A stretch of DNA of 12,868 bases from an uncultured Gemmatimonadota bacterium (GCA_937136445.1 CAKZOQ010000212.1:1-12868); one strand, 5' to 3'; counted from the first letter of the stretch, positions 1 through 6,659 are shown. Notes: generated by a model not told the origin, from the letters alone. A program made the numbers and translations.

Positions 1-1
1 C

Positions 2-415
2 AAGCTCCCCCCGTCGGTGCGGAAGTTCTTGGAGGGCGGGGAGTTGTCGGTGGGGCACGCCCGCGCGCTCCTCTCCCTCGACGATTCCGTCCAGGCCGGT
101 CGGCTGGCTCGGAAGGCGGTGGAGGGCGACTGGTCGGTTCGAGAGGTGGAGCGACGGGCGAAGGCAGCTCAGGGATCCTCTGCCGACCCCTCGAAGGACG
201 GCCGATCCTCCGGTCCGTCTGGCTCGGGCGGCTCCCGAGATCCCCTGGTGGTCGCGCTGGAGCGGGCCCTCCAGGAGTCCCTCTCCACCCGCGTCCGGAT
301 CAAGGAAGGCTCCGGAGGCACGGGGACGATCCAGATCACCTACCTGGGTCCCGACGACTTCGAACGGGTGTTCGAGCTGGTCACCGGCGCCTCGGCTTCC
401 GAGGTCGTGGGGTGA
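2..415 (+). CDS. parB: Chromosome-partitioning protein ParB, C-terminal part (5' truncated by window edge)
   Basis: The reading frame is open from the first bases, so the gene begins outside the window; 137 codons are visible. The first ~26 visible residues (KLPPSVRKFLEGGELSVGHA, then RALLSL) match the end of the ParB DNA-binding helix-turn-helix region, where the motif LSxGHARALL is characteristic. A variable Ser/Gly/Pro-rich linker follows (about visible residues 57-82). The last ~50 residues (VVALERALQESLSTRVRIKEG, then a beta-rich stretch and FERVFELV) match the C-terminal dimerisation domain. ParB binds parS sites, spreads as a CTP-dependent clamp and works with ParA to segregate replicated origins. 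Its stop overlaps the GTG start of the M23 peptidase gene by four bases, suggesting co-translation. The usual parA partner would be expected just upstream but cannot be seen. No parS-like palindrome was recognised in the window. Confidence 0.93.
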   Translation, partial: KLPPSVRKFLEGGELSVGHARALLSLDDSVQAGRLARKAVEGDWSVREVERRAKAAQGSSADPSKDGRSSGPSGSGGSRDPLVVALERALQESLSTRVRIKEGSGGTGTIQITYLGPDDFERVFELVTGASASEVVG

Positions 416-1182
416 GCTCGGAAGGGGGGTGGGGTGGGCGGTACCTCACCGTCATGGTGATTCCGGACGGCGGGGAGGATCGGAGAACCTTCCGGGTGTC
501 GTACGGACGACTACGTCTCTGGGGCGTCGCGGCCGGGGTAGTGGCCCTTGGGTTGATCCTCATGGCGGGGAGCTGGTGGTATCTGGCCGCCCGCGCCGCC
601 CGAGTGGGGGACCTGGAGGAGCAGATCGCGGCCATGACGGCCGAACGGGCCCGCATCGAACAGCTCGCAGAGCGCCTGGGCGAAGTAGAACAGCGTTACG
701 AGGCTGTTCGGTCTTTGTTCGGCTCGGCCCCCGAGGCTCCTTCGGAGGTCTGGCTGCCCGCCACCGGCTCGCCCTCCCGAACCCGGAGCTCCGCGCCGGG
801 GGGGACGCCATCGAGCTGGCCGTTGACGGAACCGGGCTTCGTCACCCAGGGACTGCTGGATATGGAGGGTGTCGAACACCCGGGCATCGACATCGCCGTC
901 CCCAGCGACTCCTACATCCGCGCAGCCGGAGGTGGCTCCGTGGCGGAGGCGGCTGAAGATTCGGTCTACGGGCGCTACATCGTCCTGGACCACGGAGACG
1001 GGTATCGGTCGGTGTACGGCCATGCCTCCCAGCTTCTCGTGGAGCCTGGCGACGCCGTCCGGCGGGGGCAGGTCATCGCCCTCTCCGGATCCAGTGGACG
1101 GTCCACGGCGCCCCACCTGCACTTCGAAATCCTTCTGGACGGGGAGGCGGTAGACCCGCTGACCCTCCTCGAGCAGCCCTGA
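412..1182 (+). CDS. Membrane-anchored M23 (LytM-type) metallopeptidase, bactofilin-associated type
   Basis: The 256-residue protein has a short cytoplasmic tail (residues 1-35), one transmembrane helix (about 36-58), a periplasmic coiled coil (about 64-102), a low-complexity linker (about 105-140) and a C-terminal M23 domain (about 145-250). The zinc-site motifs are intact: HxxxD as HPGID (H156, D160), the upstream histidine in YGHAS (H204), and HxH as HLHFE (H235, H237). It is therefore predicted to be an active peptidoglycan endopeptidase cleaving peptide cross-links in the periplasm. The GTG start overlaps the parB stop (GTGA), with GAGG at 401-404 as a ribosome-binding site seven bases upstream. 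A bactofilin gene follows 15 bases downstream; M23 peptidase-bactofilin pairs are a known cell-shape module (for example Csd1/CcmA in Helicobacter). The substrate is inferred from the family. Confidence 0.93.
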   Translation: MSSEGGWGGRYLTVMVIPDGGEDRRTFRVSYGRLRLWGVAAGVVALGLILMAGSWWYLAARAARVGDLEEQIAAMTAERARIEQLAERLGEVEQRYEAVRSLFGSAPEAPSEVWLPATGSPSRTRSSAPGGTPSSWPLTEPGFVTQGLLDMEGVEHPGIDIAVPSDSYIRAAGGGSVAEAAEDSVYGRYIVLDHGDGYRSVYGHASQLLVEPGDAVRRGQVIALSGSSGRSTAPHLHFEILLDGEAVDPLTLLEQP

Positions 1183-1197
1183 CCCGCGAGGAGATCC

Positions 1198-1617
1198 ATG
1201 GCACGTGATCGCAGCAATGGCGGAAGCGCTCCCGAGACGGTGATCTCCATCATCGGGCCGGGCATGACGGTGGTGGGGGACTGCCAGACCGACGGGACCA
1301 TTCGCGTCGAGGGGCGGGTGGAGGGGTCCGTCGCAGCCGGCAAGGCCGTGGTCGTCGGGAAGGAGGGCACTGTGGACGGCGACATCCGGACCCAGGATGC
1401 CGTCATCTCTGGACGCGTCGCAGGAACCCTCGTGGCGGAATCACGGCTGGAGCTCCAGGCGACGAGTCGCGTGCAGGGTGATGTGCACGCCCGCCGGATG
1501 CAGCTCGAAGAGGGCGCCCTCCTGAACGGAACGGTGCGCATTGGAGAGATCGAGACGGACTCTGGCAGCGCCGCCTCCCGGAAGGAGGCCGACCCGCCCG
1601 AAACCTCGGTCCAATGA
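1198..1617 (+). CDS. Bactofilin (polymer-forming cytoskeletal protein)
   Basis: This 139-residue protein shows the bactofilin (DUF583) pattern. A short N-terminal tail is followed, from about residue 15, by ISIIGPGMTVVGD and then a series of short beta-strand repeats with regularly spaced glycine and valine (VEGRVEGSV, GTVDGDIR, ISGRVAGTL, SRVQGDV, GALLNGTV), forming the right-handed beta-helix. The C-terminal ~20 residues are a disordered charged tail. Bactofilins polymerise without nucleotide and scaffold cell-wall enzymes or, in Myxococcus, the ParAB segregation machinery. The ATG has a strong GAGGAG ribosome-binding site at 1188-1193. Length is typical. Position directly after parB and the M23 peptidase suggests one transcription unit in which the bactofilin positions the peptidase; the link to ParB is inference. 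A DNA segment with the character of a replication origin starts immediately after the stop. Confidence 0.95.
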   Translation: MARDRSNGGSAPETVISIIGPGMTVVGDCQTDGTIRVEGRVEGSVAAGKAVVVGKEGTVDGDIRTQDAVISGRVAGTLVAESRLELQATSRVQGDVHARRMQLEEGALLNGTVRIGEIETDSGSAASRKEADPPETSVQ

Positions 1618-1876
1618 GCGGCCCGAGGGATGCACGGGGCACTTATCCCCAGCCCGCCACCTCCGGTTGTCCACGTTTGGTGTCACGGTGTATGTGTTTA
1701 TCAGACAATGAGATACACGGTTTTCCACAGCCCCGTGCAACAAACAGGTATCGTAGGATGTCCACTTTTCCACAGGTTCTCCACGTCCCCGGGAATCGCC
1801 GCTCTCCGGCGGCCGTCCATGGCGAACGGCTCGCGGAAGGGGGTCCCTCGGACCCGCCCTCGGACCCGGTGCAGCC
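1618..1876 (+). other. oriC: Candidate chromosomal replication origin (oriC-like intergenic region)
   Basis: This 259-base segment between the bactofilin and Nif3 genes holds no convincing gene. Bases 1676-1760 are about 46% G+C (39 of 85), far below the flanking genes. It carries a cluster of DnaA-box-like nonamers, all on the plus strand, including two exact copies of TTTTCCACA, one mismatch from the consensus TTATCCACA. The low-GC stretch around 1691-1725 could serve as the unwinding element. Location three genes downstream of parB fits the common placement of oriC near the parAB cluster. Also visible is a 6-bp inverted repeat, GTGTAT (1688-1693) with ATACAC (1713-1718). Alternative: simply a promoter region for the Nif3 gene, although no convincing -35/-10 pair was found. 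Boxes and composition are seen directly; origin function is inference. Confidence 0.6.
1643..1785 (+). repeat. Cluster of DnaA-box-like nonamers
   Basis: Six related 9-mers lie in the same orientation: TTATCCCCA (1643-1651), TTGTCCACG (1667-1675), TTTTCCACA (1721-1729), ATGTCCACT (1758-1766), TTTTCCACA (1766-1774) and TTCTCCACG (1777-1785). The last three are packed head to tail within 28 bases. The core TCCAC is kept in five of six. Against TTATCCACA the best three differ at one position each; TTGTCCACA is a known variant in high-GC genomes. No copies were seen on the minus strand in this interval. Matches were judged by eye; DnaA binding is not shown. Confidence 0.6.
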
Positions 1877-2638
1877 ATGGCTGAACTAGAACACATCCTC
1901 CAATATCTGGAGGCCTACCTGGAGCTGTCCGATCATCCGGACTCCTCGACGGCACTCAACGGCCTCCAGGTGCAGGGGCCCGCCGAAGTGGAGCACCTGG
2001 TGGTGGCGGTGGATGCGTCGGAGGCCTCCATCCGTTCCGCGGTGGAGCGCGGCGCCGACCTCCTCCTGGTCCATCACGGGCTCTTCTGGGGCGGGCTGAC
2101 CCCGCTCACCGGGCAGCTCTTCCGGCGGGTCGCGCCCCTCATCCGATCCGATGTCGGGCTGTGCAGCATCCACCTTCCCCTGGACGCACATCGGGACGTG
2201 GGCAACTGCGCCCTCCTGGCGGAAGCTCTGGGCCTCGAGGTGCAGGACTCCTTCGCGGACTACGACGGAGTGGACATCGGGTGGTGGGGCCGTCTGGCGG
2301 AGGGCGTCCCCGCCCACGAGCTCGAAGGAGACCTGAGGGAGGTTCTCGGAGGCCCGGTCCACACCATCGCCGGAGGACCGGCCAAGGTCCGGCGGGTGGG
2401 GGTGGTCACCGGTGCGGGTGCGGGATTCCTGTCCGAGGCGGTGGAGCTCGGCCTGGATGCCTTCGTCACCGGCGAGGCGCCCCACCACGCCCACTTCGAC
2501 GCCATGGAGTCCGGCATCCATCTCTTCCTCGGGGGGCACTACGCCACGGAGACCTTCGGTGTGAAGGCTTTGGCGGCCCACCTGGCGGACCGGTTCGACC
2601 TGACCTGGGAGTTCCTGGACCAGCCCACCGGGCTGTAG
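1877..2638 (+). CDS. Nif3-like dinuclear metal centre protein (DUF34, YbgI/YqfO family)
   Basis: The 253-residue protein matches the Nif3/DUF34 family along its whole length. The metal-site motifs sit at the expected places: HHGL with H66 and H67, HLPLD with D103, and GGHYATE with H221 and E225, which correspond to the ligands of the dinuclear site known from E. coli YbgI. The N-terminal ALNGLQVQG (about residues 26-34) is another family signature. It is the short form without the inserted PII-like domain found in some homologues. Members have been annotated as GTP cyclohydrolase 1 type 2, but the physiological reaction is unsettled, so no substrate is assigned. The ATG at 1877 has no clear Shine-Dalgarno sequence. 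The gene lies immediately right of the oriC-like region and converges with the next gene on the other strand. Confidence 0.93.
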   Translation: MAELEHILQYLEAYLELSDHPDSSTALNGLQVQGPAEVEHLVVAVDASEASIRSAVERGADLLLVHHGLFWGGLTPLTGQLFRRVAPLIRSDVGLCSIHLPLDAHRDVGNCALLAEALGLEVQDSFADYDGVDIGWWGRLAEGVPAHELEGDLREVLGGPVHTIAGGPAKVRRVGVVTGAGAGFLSEAVELGLDAFVTGEAPHHAHFDAMESGIHLFLGGHYATETFGVKALAAHLADRFDLTWEFLDQPTGL

Positions 2639-2701
2639 CGTGGTGTTGCCGACGTGCTGCGATTCGGCGCCCAACTCTCCACCGGCGCCTCCGCCGCTCC
2701 G
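2639..2701. other. Convergent intergenic gap with weak inverted repeat
   Basis: These 63 bases separate two converging stop codons. GGCGCC at 2666-2671 can pair with GGCGCC at 2684-2689 around a 12-base loop, but there is no T run on either side. A shared terminator could be expected here, yet the sequence does not show a convincing one. Confidence 0.25.
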
Positions 2702-4804
2702 CTAGAAGACCCCGTCGAAGTAGACGTGGACCGACCACGCATCTCCTCCGCGGAGGGCGCGGGCGAGTTCGAATCGCATGATGCCGTCGAGGACGGAGAG
2801 ACCGCCTCCAGCACTCAGGAGGACCTCCTCCTGCTCGACCGGGCCGGCCTCCGGCGGGTCCCGGAGGGAAGAGAGCCATCCTGCGTCGGTGAAGAGCACG
2901 GGACGGAGCGCCGGCCACCCCCCGGCCAATTCGGCCCGGACCCGCGCGTAGGAGTCGGCGATGTGCTGGTTCATTTCGAAGGCACGGACGGTGCGATCGC
3001 CCCCCAGCAGAAAGGTCCGCTGGACCGGGACGTCCTCGCCCCAGGCGTATCCGCCCCCGATCTCCAGCCCTGCATCCAATCGGGACCCCAGTGGCCGCCG
3101 GACCGAGCCCACGGCCGTCAGGCGCTGGTAGGAGGCGTCCCCTCGACCGATCTCCCCTCGCATCTCTCCGGCGAGGATCCAGCGGGAGGGGTCGGCCCCC
3201 CGGTACCCCCCGAGGCGACCCCGGAGTCCCGTCACTCGCCCCGGATCCGCCTGAATCAGGTCCCCCACCGAATCCCCGGTCAGGCCCTGGAGCAGGAAGA
3301 AGCCCGTCGCCTTGTCCACCGGGCCCTGGTCCTCATGGAATCCCTCGAGGCGCCAGTGTGGGCTCCCACCACGTCCGCCCCCCTCCCGGGCCAGGGAGAG
3401 GCCGGTGGCGCGGAGGTACTCGCTCAGGCTGGATCCGAGGACCAGATGCACCGCCGACGTCGGGAGACCGAAGGGGTCGTCCCAGTCGTTCATGCTTCGG
3501 AGCTCCCGGAAGAGGCGCACCCGCCAGCCCCCGTCCTGGTCGCCCCAGAACCCTTCCAGCCCGACGTCCACGGCCTGGCTGGGGACGCCGATGCGGGCCG
3601 TGAGCGTCCATTGTCGGTGGGGTCCGGGGTCCACCTCCACCGTGGCTCCGACGCTGAGTCCCTCCACGCGATTGTAGCGGACGGGGGCCAACGACCACGT
3701 TGGGATCCACAGACCTCGCCCCGGGCCGGTGGTGCGCAGGTCGGCTTCGGGCAGGGATGCGAGGTCGTCCTCTCGTCCACCCGGGGCCTGGCGGGCCTCC
3801 CCGGCCGGTGGCACCCTTCCTTCGCCGTCGAGGGGCTGAAGCTCCTCCACCGTCCAGGTGGCCTCCAGTACCGATTCGATCCCGGCCACCACTCCCCGAC
3901 GCCCGGAGGCGGAGACCTGGGCGGGGAGCCACCACCGGCCGCCAGCCAACCGATGGCGGACCGTGATGCGATCCACCTCAGCGCGAAGGATGGTGGGGGG
4001 AAGGGGCAACATCCCGGGCAGACCCTCCAGCTCCTCTACCGGGACCTTCATGGGCCAGGGGACGGCCTGCACGGGCTCCGCCGTGAGCTGGACCAGTCCC
4101 GCCGTCTCGGCATCGATCCAGAGGGAGGCGGCCACCAACCGGGGATCGTCGGCTCGGGGCCGTACCCGGACCTCAACGAGCGTCCGCGTCGAATCACCCC
4201 AGGGGAGGTGGACGGTGTCGCCGGAGGAGAAGAGGTAGTGGTGCCCGCCCTCGGTCCCAAGCGGGTGCAGGAGCGTCCGACCACTCAGCGACAACCGACC
4301 CAGGGCTCCCGGCTCCAGCGCCATCGGCGGCACCTCCATCTCGTACCGGTCTCCTCGAAGCTCCAGGAGCGGCCAGGAGCGGCGCCCGTCCCCGGTGGGA
4401 AGCACCGACGGCTCCCCGCCTGGCCGCCACTGCAGGCGACTCGTTCCCTCCTGCCGCAGGTAGCTGCGTGGTCTCCGGAGCCCCGAGGCCTCCAACTCCA
4501 CCTGCACCGTCTCCCGGATCCATGCGTCGTAGCCTGGCAGATCCAGGATCTCCCGTGCCCGTGCCCGGCGAGCCCGCTCCACCAGACGGCTGGCGCCGGT
4601 GTCCGCACGGACCTGTTCGAGGGTCGCGACGTCCCCCACCGGCTGCTGGGCTCCTGCGAGGGGGATCGAGACCATGAGGTGGCCCGCCATCAGAAGCCAC
4701 GGCCAGGTGGCCCAGGGGGGCCGTCGGGTCCTGCGCGGTCTCCTGGTCGGGAAACCCGGGCACCTTCCGGATCCGTTGCCGCCGCCCCCGGCCCTAGATA
4801 CCAT
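2702..4804 (-). CDS. Exported outer-membrane beta-barrel protein with surface-antigen (D15-like) C-terminus
   Basis: This predicted 700-residue protein is the only minus-strand gene. The ATG at 4804 is preferred over a GTG at 4909 because it has AGGGGA four bases upstream and places the signal peptide near the N-terminus: an arginine-rich n-region, hydrophobic WPWLLMAGHLMVSIPLAGA, and a likely cleavage after AGA (about residue 52). Residues ~60-370 are a soluble beta-rich region; LWIDAETAGLVQLTAEP (about 228-244) resembles lipoprotein-sorting/LolA-like or DUF5686-like segments. From about residue 376 (RYNRVEGLSVGATVEV) alternating strands indicate a beta-barrel. Near the end, GGDRTVRAF (601-609) and RPVLFTDAG (634-642) resemble the VRGF and FxDxG motifs of BamA/TamA-type surface antigens, and the last residue is phenylalanine, a typical outer-membrane insertion signal. 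No POTRA repeats are obvious. Specific function is unknown. Confidence 0.8.
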   Translation of the reverse strand: MVSRAGGGGNGSGRCPGFPTRRPRRTRRPPWATWPWLLMAGHLMVSIPLAGAQQPVGDVATLEQVRADTGASRLVERARRARAREILDLPGYDAWIRETVQVELEASGLRRPRSYLRQEGTSRLQWRPGGEPSVLPTGDGRRSWPLLELRGDRYEMEVPPMALEPGALGRLSLSGRTLLHPLGTEGGHHYLFSSGDTVHLPWGDSTRTLVEVRVRPRADDPRLVAASLWIDAETAGLVQLTAEPVQAVPWPMKVPVEELEGLPGMLPLPPTILRAEVDRITVRHRLAGGRWWLPAQVSASGRRGVVAGIESVLEATWTVEELQPLDGEGRVPPAGEARQAPGGREDDLASLPEADLRTTGPGRGLWIPTWSLAPVRYNRVEGLSVGATVEVDPGPHRQWTLTARIGVPSQAVDVGLEGFWGDQDGGWRVRLFRELRSMNDWDDPFGLPTSAVHLVLGSSLSEYLRATGLSLAREGGGRGGSPHWRLEGFHEDQGPVDKATGFFLLQGLTGDSVGDLIQADPGRVTGLRGRLGGYRGADPSRWILAGEMRGEIGRGDASYQRLTAVGSVRRPLGSRLDAGLEIGGGYAWGEDVPVQRTFLLGGDRTVRAFEMNQHIADSYARVRAELAGGWPALRPVLFTDAGWLSSLRDPPEAGPVEQEEVLLSAGGGLSVLDGIMRFELARALRGGDAWSVHVYFDGVF

Positions 4805-4974
4805 CCGGTCCCCTGAAGCCCTGCTCACACGCCGTCCCGAGCCATGGCCCCACCGGACCTCTGTGGTCGCGCGACGGCGGGGGTCGGACAGGGCATGGCC
4901 GAAGATCACCTCTCAGGGGACGTGCGTCACCTACCCGACCGCCGTCCCGAATCCGCACCCACCCGCCGTACGCC
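4805..4974. other. Divergent intergenic region
   Basis: The 170 bases between two diverging starts should contain promoters for both. No clear -35/-10 pair was recognised. GTCCCCTGA at 4808-4816 and TCAGGGGAC at 4913-4921 form a perfect 9-bp inverted repeat 96 bases apart. The left copy includes the barrel gene's ribosome-binding site. The right copy sits just before a GTG-initiated 18-codon frame (4922-4978) that ends in an ATGA overlap with the zinc-ribbon gene start. Whether that short frame is translated is unknown. Confidence 0.35.
4809..4814 (-). promoter_or_regulatory. Ribosome-binding site deciding the start of the barrel protein gene
   Basis: On the minus strand this reads AGGGGA and lies four bases before the ATG at 4802-4804. 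It supports the shorter 700-residue product over the 735-residue alternative starting with GTG at 4907-4909, whose extra 35 residues would push the signal peptide unusually far inside. Confidence 0.6.
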
Positions 4975-5850
4975 ATGACCGACGCCGATTCCGATGCTCG
5001 TACCTGTCCCTCCTGCGGCAAGGAGGCCCGCGGCAACTTCTGTCAGCACTGCGGGTCGTCGCTGGGGGGGCGCTTTTGCACCCAATGCGGGCACCAGCTC
5101 GGGCCCGAGGCCGGCTTCTGCAGCCAGTGTGGAGCCTCGGTCGCGGATGGGGGGTCGGACGCTCCCCCTCCGGCGACTGCCTCCAGGGGCACCGCTGGGT
5201 CCAGGAGATCCGGCCCGGCCGGGCCGGACACGTCGGCCTCCCGGCGTCAGGCAGCGGCGGAGGTGGTGGGAGGCAACAACCTCCCCTGGTGGATCGCCGG
5301 CGCCGCCCTGTTCGGGCTGATCCTGGTGGTGGGGTGGTCCATGGTGCGTCCCTCTGGCCCCGCAGCACCGGCAGCCGCCTCGGGGTCCGGAGGCGCTGCC
5401 CCGCCCCAGGCCACCACCGACATCTCGCAGATGACGCCCCGGGAAGCGGCCGATCGCCTCTTCAACCGCGTCATGACCACCATCTCCCAGGGCGACACGG
5501 CGGGAGCCATGGCCTTCCAGCCCATGGCGGTGCAGGCCTACGTCCGTGCCGAGCCCCTGGACCGGGACGGGGTCTTCCATCAGGCGCTGTTGGAGCTCAT
5601 GGGGGATCCCGGTGCGGCCCTGGCGTCGGCGGAGCGAATCCTCGAAGAAGAGCCCGACCACATCCTGGCCCTGGGGGTGGCGGCCAACGCCTCCATCTCC
5701 CTGGAACGACCCGAGGACGCCCAGGCCTACTACCAGCAGATCCTGGACGTCTTCCCGGAGGAATCCGGCCGGGCGCTGCCGGAATACGAAGCCCATCAGG
5801 TACTGGTGGACGACTACCTCAGCCAGGCTGAAAGCTACCTGGGCGGCTGA
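4975..5850 (+). CDS. Double zinc-ribbon, single-pass membrane protein with TPR-like C-terminal domain
   Basis: The 291-residue protein begins with two consecutive zinc-ribbon modules: CPSC with CQHC (C11, C14, C23, C26) and CTQC with CSQC (C35, C38, C49, C52). A Pro/Ser/Gly-rich linker (about 58-98) leads to a single transmembrane helix (about 105-122, PWWIAGAALFGLILVVG). After a second low-complexity stretch, residues ~154-290 are alpha-helical with alanine-rich pairs (AMAFQPMAVQAYV, ALASAERILEEEPDHILAL, DAQAYYQQILDVFPEE) that read as TPR-like repeats. Zinc ribbons would be cytoplasmic and the helical domain probably extracytoplasmic. No enzyme motif is seen; a scaffolding or assembly role would be a guess. 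The ATG lacks a clear Shine-Dalgarno sequence. It is followed after 26 bases by the LOG-family gene, possibly in one operon. Confidence 0.8.
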   Translation: MTDADSDARTCPSCGKEARGNFCQHCGSSLGGRFCTQCGHQLGPEAGFCSQCGASVADGGSDAPPPATASRGTAGSRRSGPAGPDTSASRRQAAAEVVGGNNLPWWIAGAALFGLILVVGWSMVRPSGPAAPAAASGSGGAAPPQATTDISQMTPREAADRLFNRVMTTISQGDTAGAMAFQPMAVQAYVRAEPLDRDGVFHQALLELMGDPGAALASAERILEEEPDHILALGVAANASISLERPEDAQAYYQQILDVFPEESGRALPEYEAHQVLVDDYLSQAESYLGG

Positions 5851-5876
5851 CCGCAACCCGACACCCCGGACCGACC

Positions 5877-6659
5877 ATGGCCCATCGCCGCCCCCGAGGC
5901 ACCCCCGTCCAACCCCGGACCCCTGGCAGGCCCACCGAGGATGAACGCCTCCTGGAGAGCGTGGAGGAGGCCCAGGAGCTGGGGAAGGATGCCTGGCGCA
6001 TCTTCCGCATCATGGGCGAGTTCGTGGAGGGCTTCGAGGCCTTGTCCGAGCTCGGCCCCGCCGTGTCCATCTTCGGGTCCGCCCGGGTGGGAGAGGACGA
6101 CCCCGAGTACCAGGCCTGCGTGGAGATGGCCCGCGTCCTGGGCGAGGCGGGACTGGCCATCATCACGGGAGGAGGCCCCGGGATGATGGAGGCCGCCAAC
6201 CGGGGGGCTCGCGCCGCCGGGACGATCTCGGTGGGGTGCAACATCGAGCTCCCCTTCGAGCAGGGGACCAACCCGTACGTCGACGACGCCCTCTACTTCC
6301 GGTACTTCTTCGTCCGGAAGACGATGTTCGTGAAGTACGCCCAGGCGTTCGTCATCTTCCCGGGCGGCTTCGGGACCATGGACGAGCTCTTCGAGTCGCT
6401 CACCCTCATCCAGACCGGGAAGGTCTATGACTTCCCCGTGGTTCTCATGGGCACCGACTACTGGGACGGTCTCTGGGAGTGGGTGCGCGACACCATGCTC
6501 GCGGAAGGCAAGATCTCCCAGGAGGACCTGGACCTGGTCCTCCTCACCGACGACCCCGAGGAGGCCCGGGACCACATCGTGGACTCCATGTGCTGGCCGG
6601 GCGGGCGTCCCGGGGGGTCGTCCCGTGGCGACGAGGTGGTGTCGGGCGCCGACGGGTGA
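5877..6659 (+). CDS. LOG-family (TIGR00730) nucleotide 5'-monophosphate phosphoribohydrolase
   Basis: The 260-residue protein carries the two LOG/lysine-decarboxylase-like signatures: GGGPGMMEAANRGA (98-111) and PGGFGTMDE (162-170, the PGGxGTxxE motif), with SIFGSAR (64-70) as the first strand of the Rossmann-like fold and R147/K148 in the conserved VRKxMF segment. Family members cleave nucleoside 5'-monophosphates, including cytokinin ribotides, to free base and ribose 5-phosphate. In bacteria without cytokinin signalling the real substrate is uncertain, and the old name lysine decarboxylase is misleading. This is a long form: about 60 N-terminal residues (a basic, proline-rich start, then a helix at 22-58) and a glycine-rich C-terminal tail extend the ~180-residue core. 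Its TGA overlaps the GTG start of the DUF819 gene by four bases. Confidence 0.92.
   Translation: MAHRRPRGTPVQPRTPGRPTEDERLLESVEEAQELGKDAWRIFRIMGEFVEGFEALSELGPAVSIFGSARVGEDDPEYQACVEMARVLGEAGLAIITGGGPGMMEAANRGARAAGTISVGCNIELPFEQGTNPYVDDALYFRYFFVRKTMFVKYAQAFVIFPGGFGTMDELFESLTLIQTGKVYDFPVVLMGTDYWDGLWEWVRDTMLAEGKISQEDLDLVLLTDDPEEARDHIVDSMCWPGGRPGGSSRGDEVVSGADG

Noticed and set aside
1202..1207. CACGTG inside the bactofilin gene as a parS core
   Set aside because: The flanks do not match the parS consensus TGTTTCACGTGAAACA; a 6-base palindrome alone is not informative.
1630..1889. Short open frames across the oriC-like region (84-91 codons on both strands)
   Set aside because: Their translations show no conserved motif, several overlap one another, and the base composition differs from the coding regions on either side.
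2666..2689. GGCGCC repeat pair as a bidirectional terminator
   Set aside because: The stem is only six pairs with a 12-base loop, and there is no T or A run; kept only as a low-confidence intergenic note.
2654..4816. A 720-codon open frame on the plus strand, antisense to the barrel protein gene
   Set aside because: Its translation is low-complexity Pro/Gly/Arg-rich sequence with no domain, signal or motif. The minus-strand frame has a signal peptide, barrel strands and a terminal phenylalanine. High G+C content makes long shadow frames common.
4599..5831. A 410-codon plus-strand frame overlapping the barrel gene start and the zinc-ribbon gene
   Set aside because: It conflicts with the clear zinc-ribbon CxxC pattern in another frame and is rich in Arg/Gly/Pro without recognisable domains.
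5877..6659. Lysine decarboxylase as function of the LOG-family gene
   Set aside because: The PGGxGTxxE family was historically mislabelled; characterised members are nucleotide phosphoribohydrolases and there is no pyridoxal-phosphate site.
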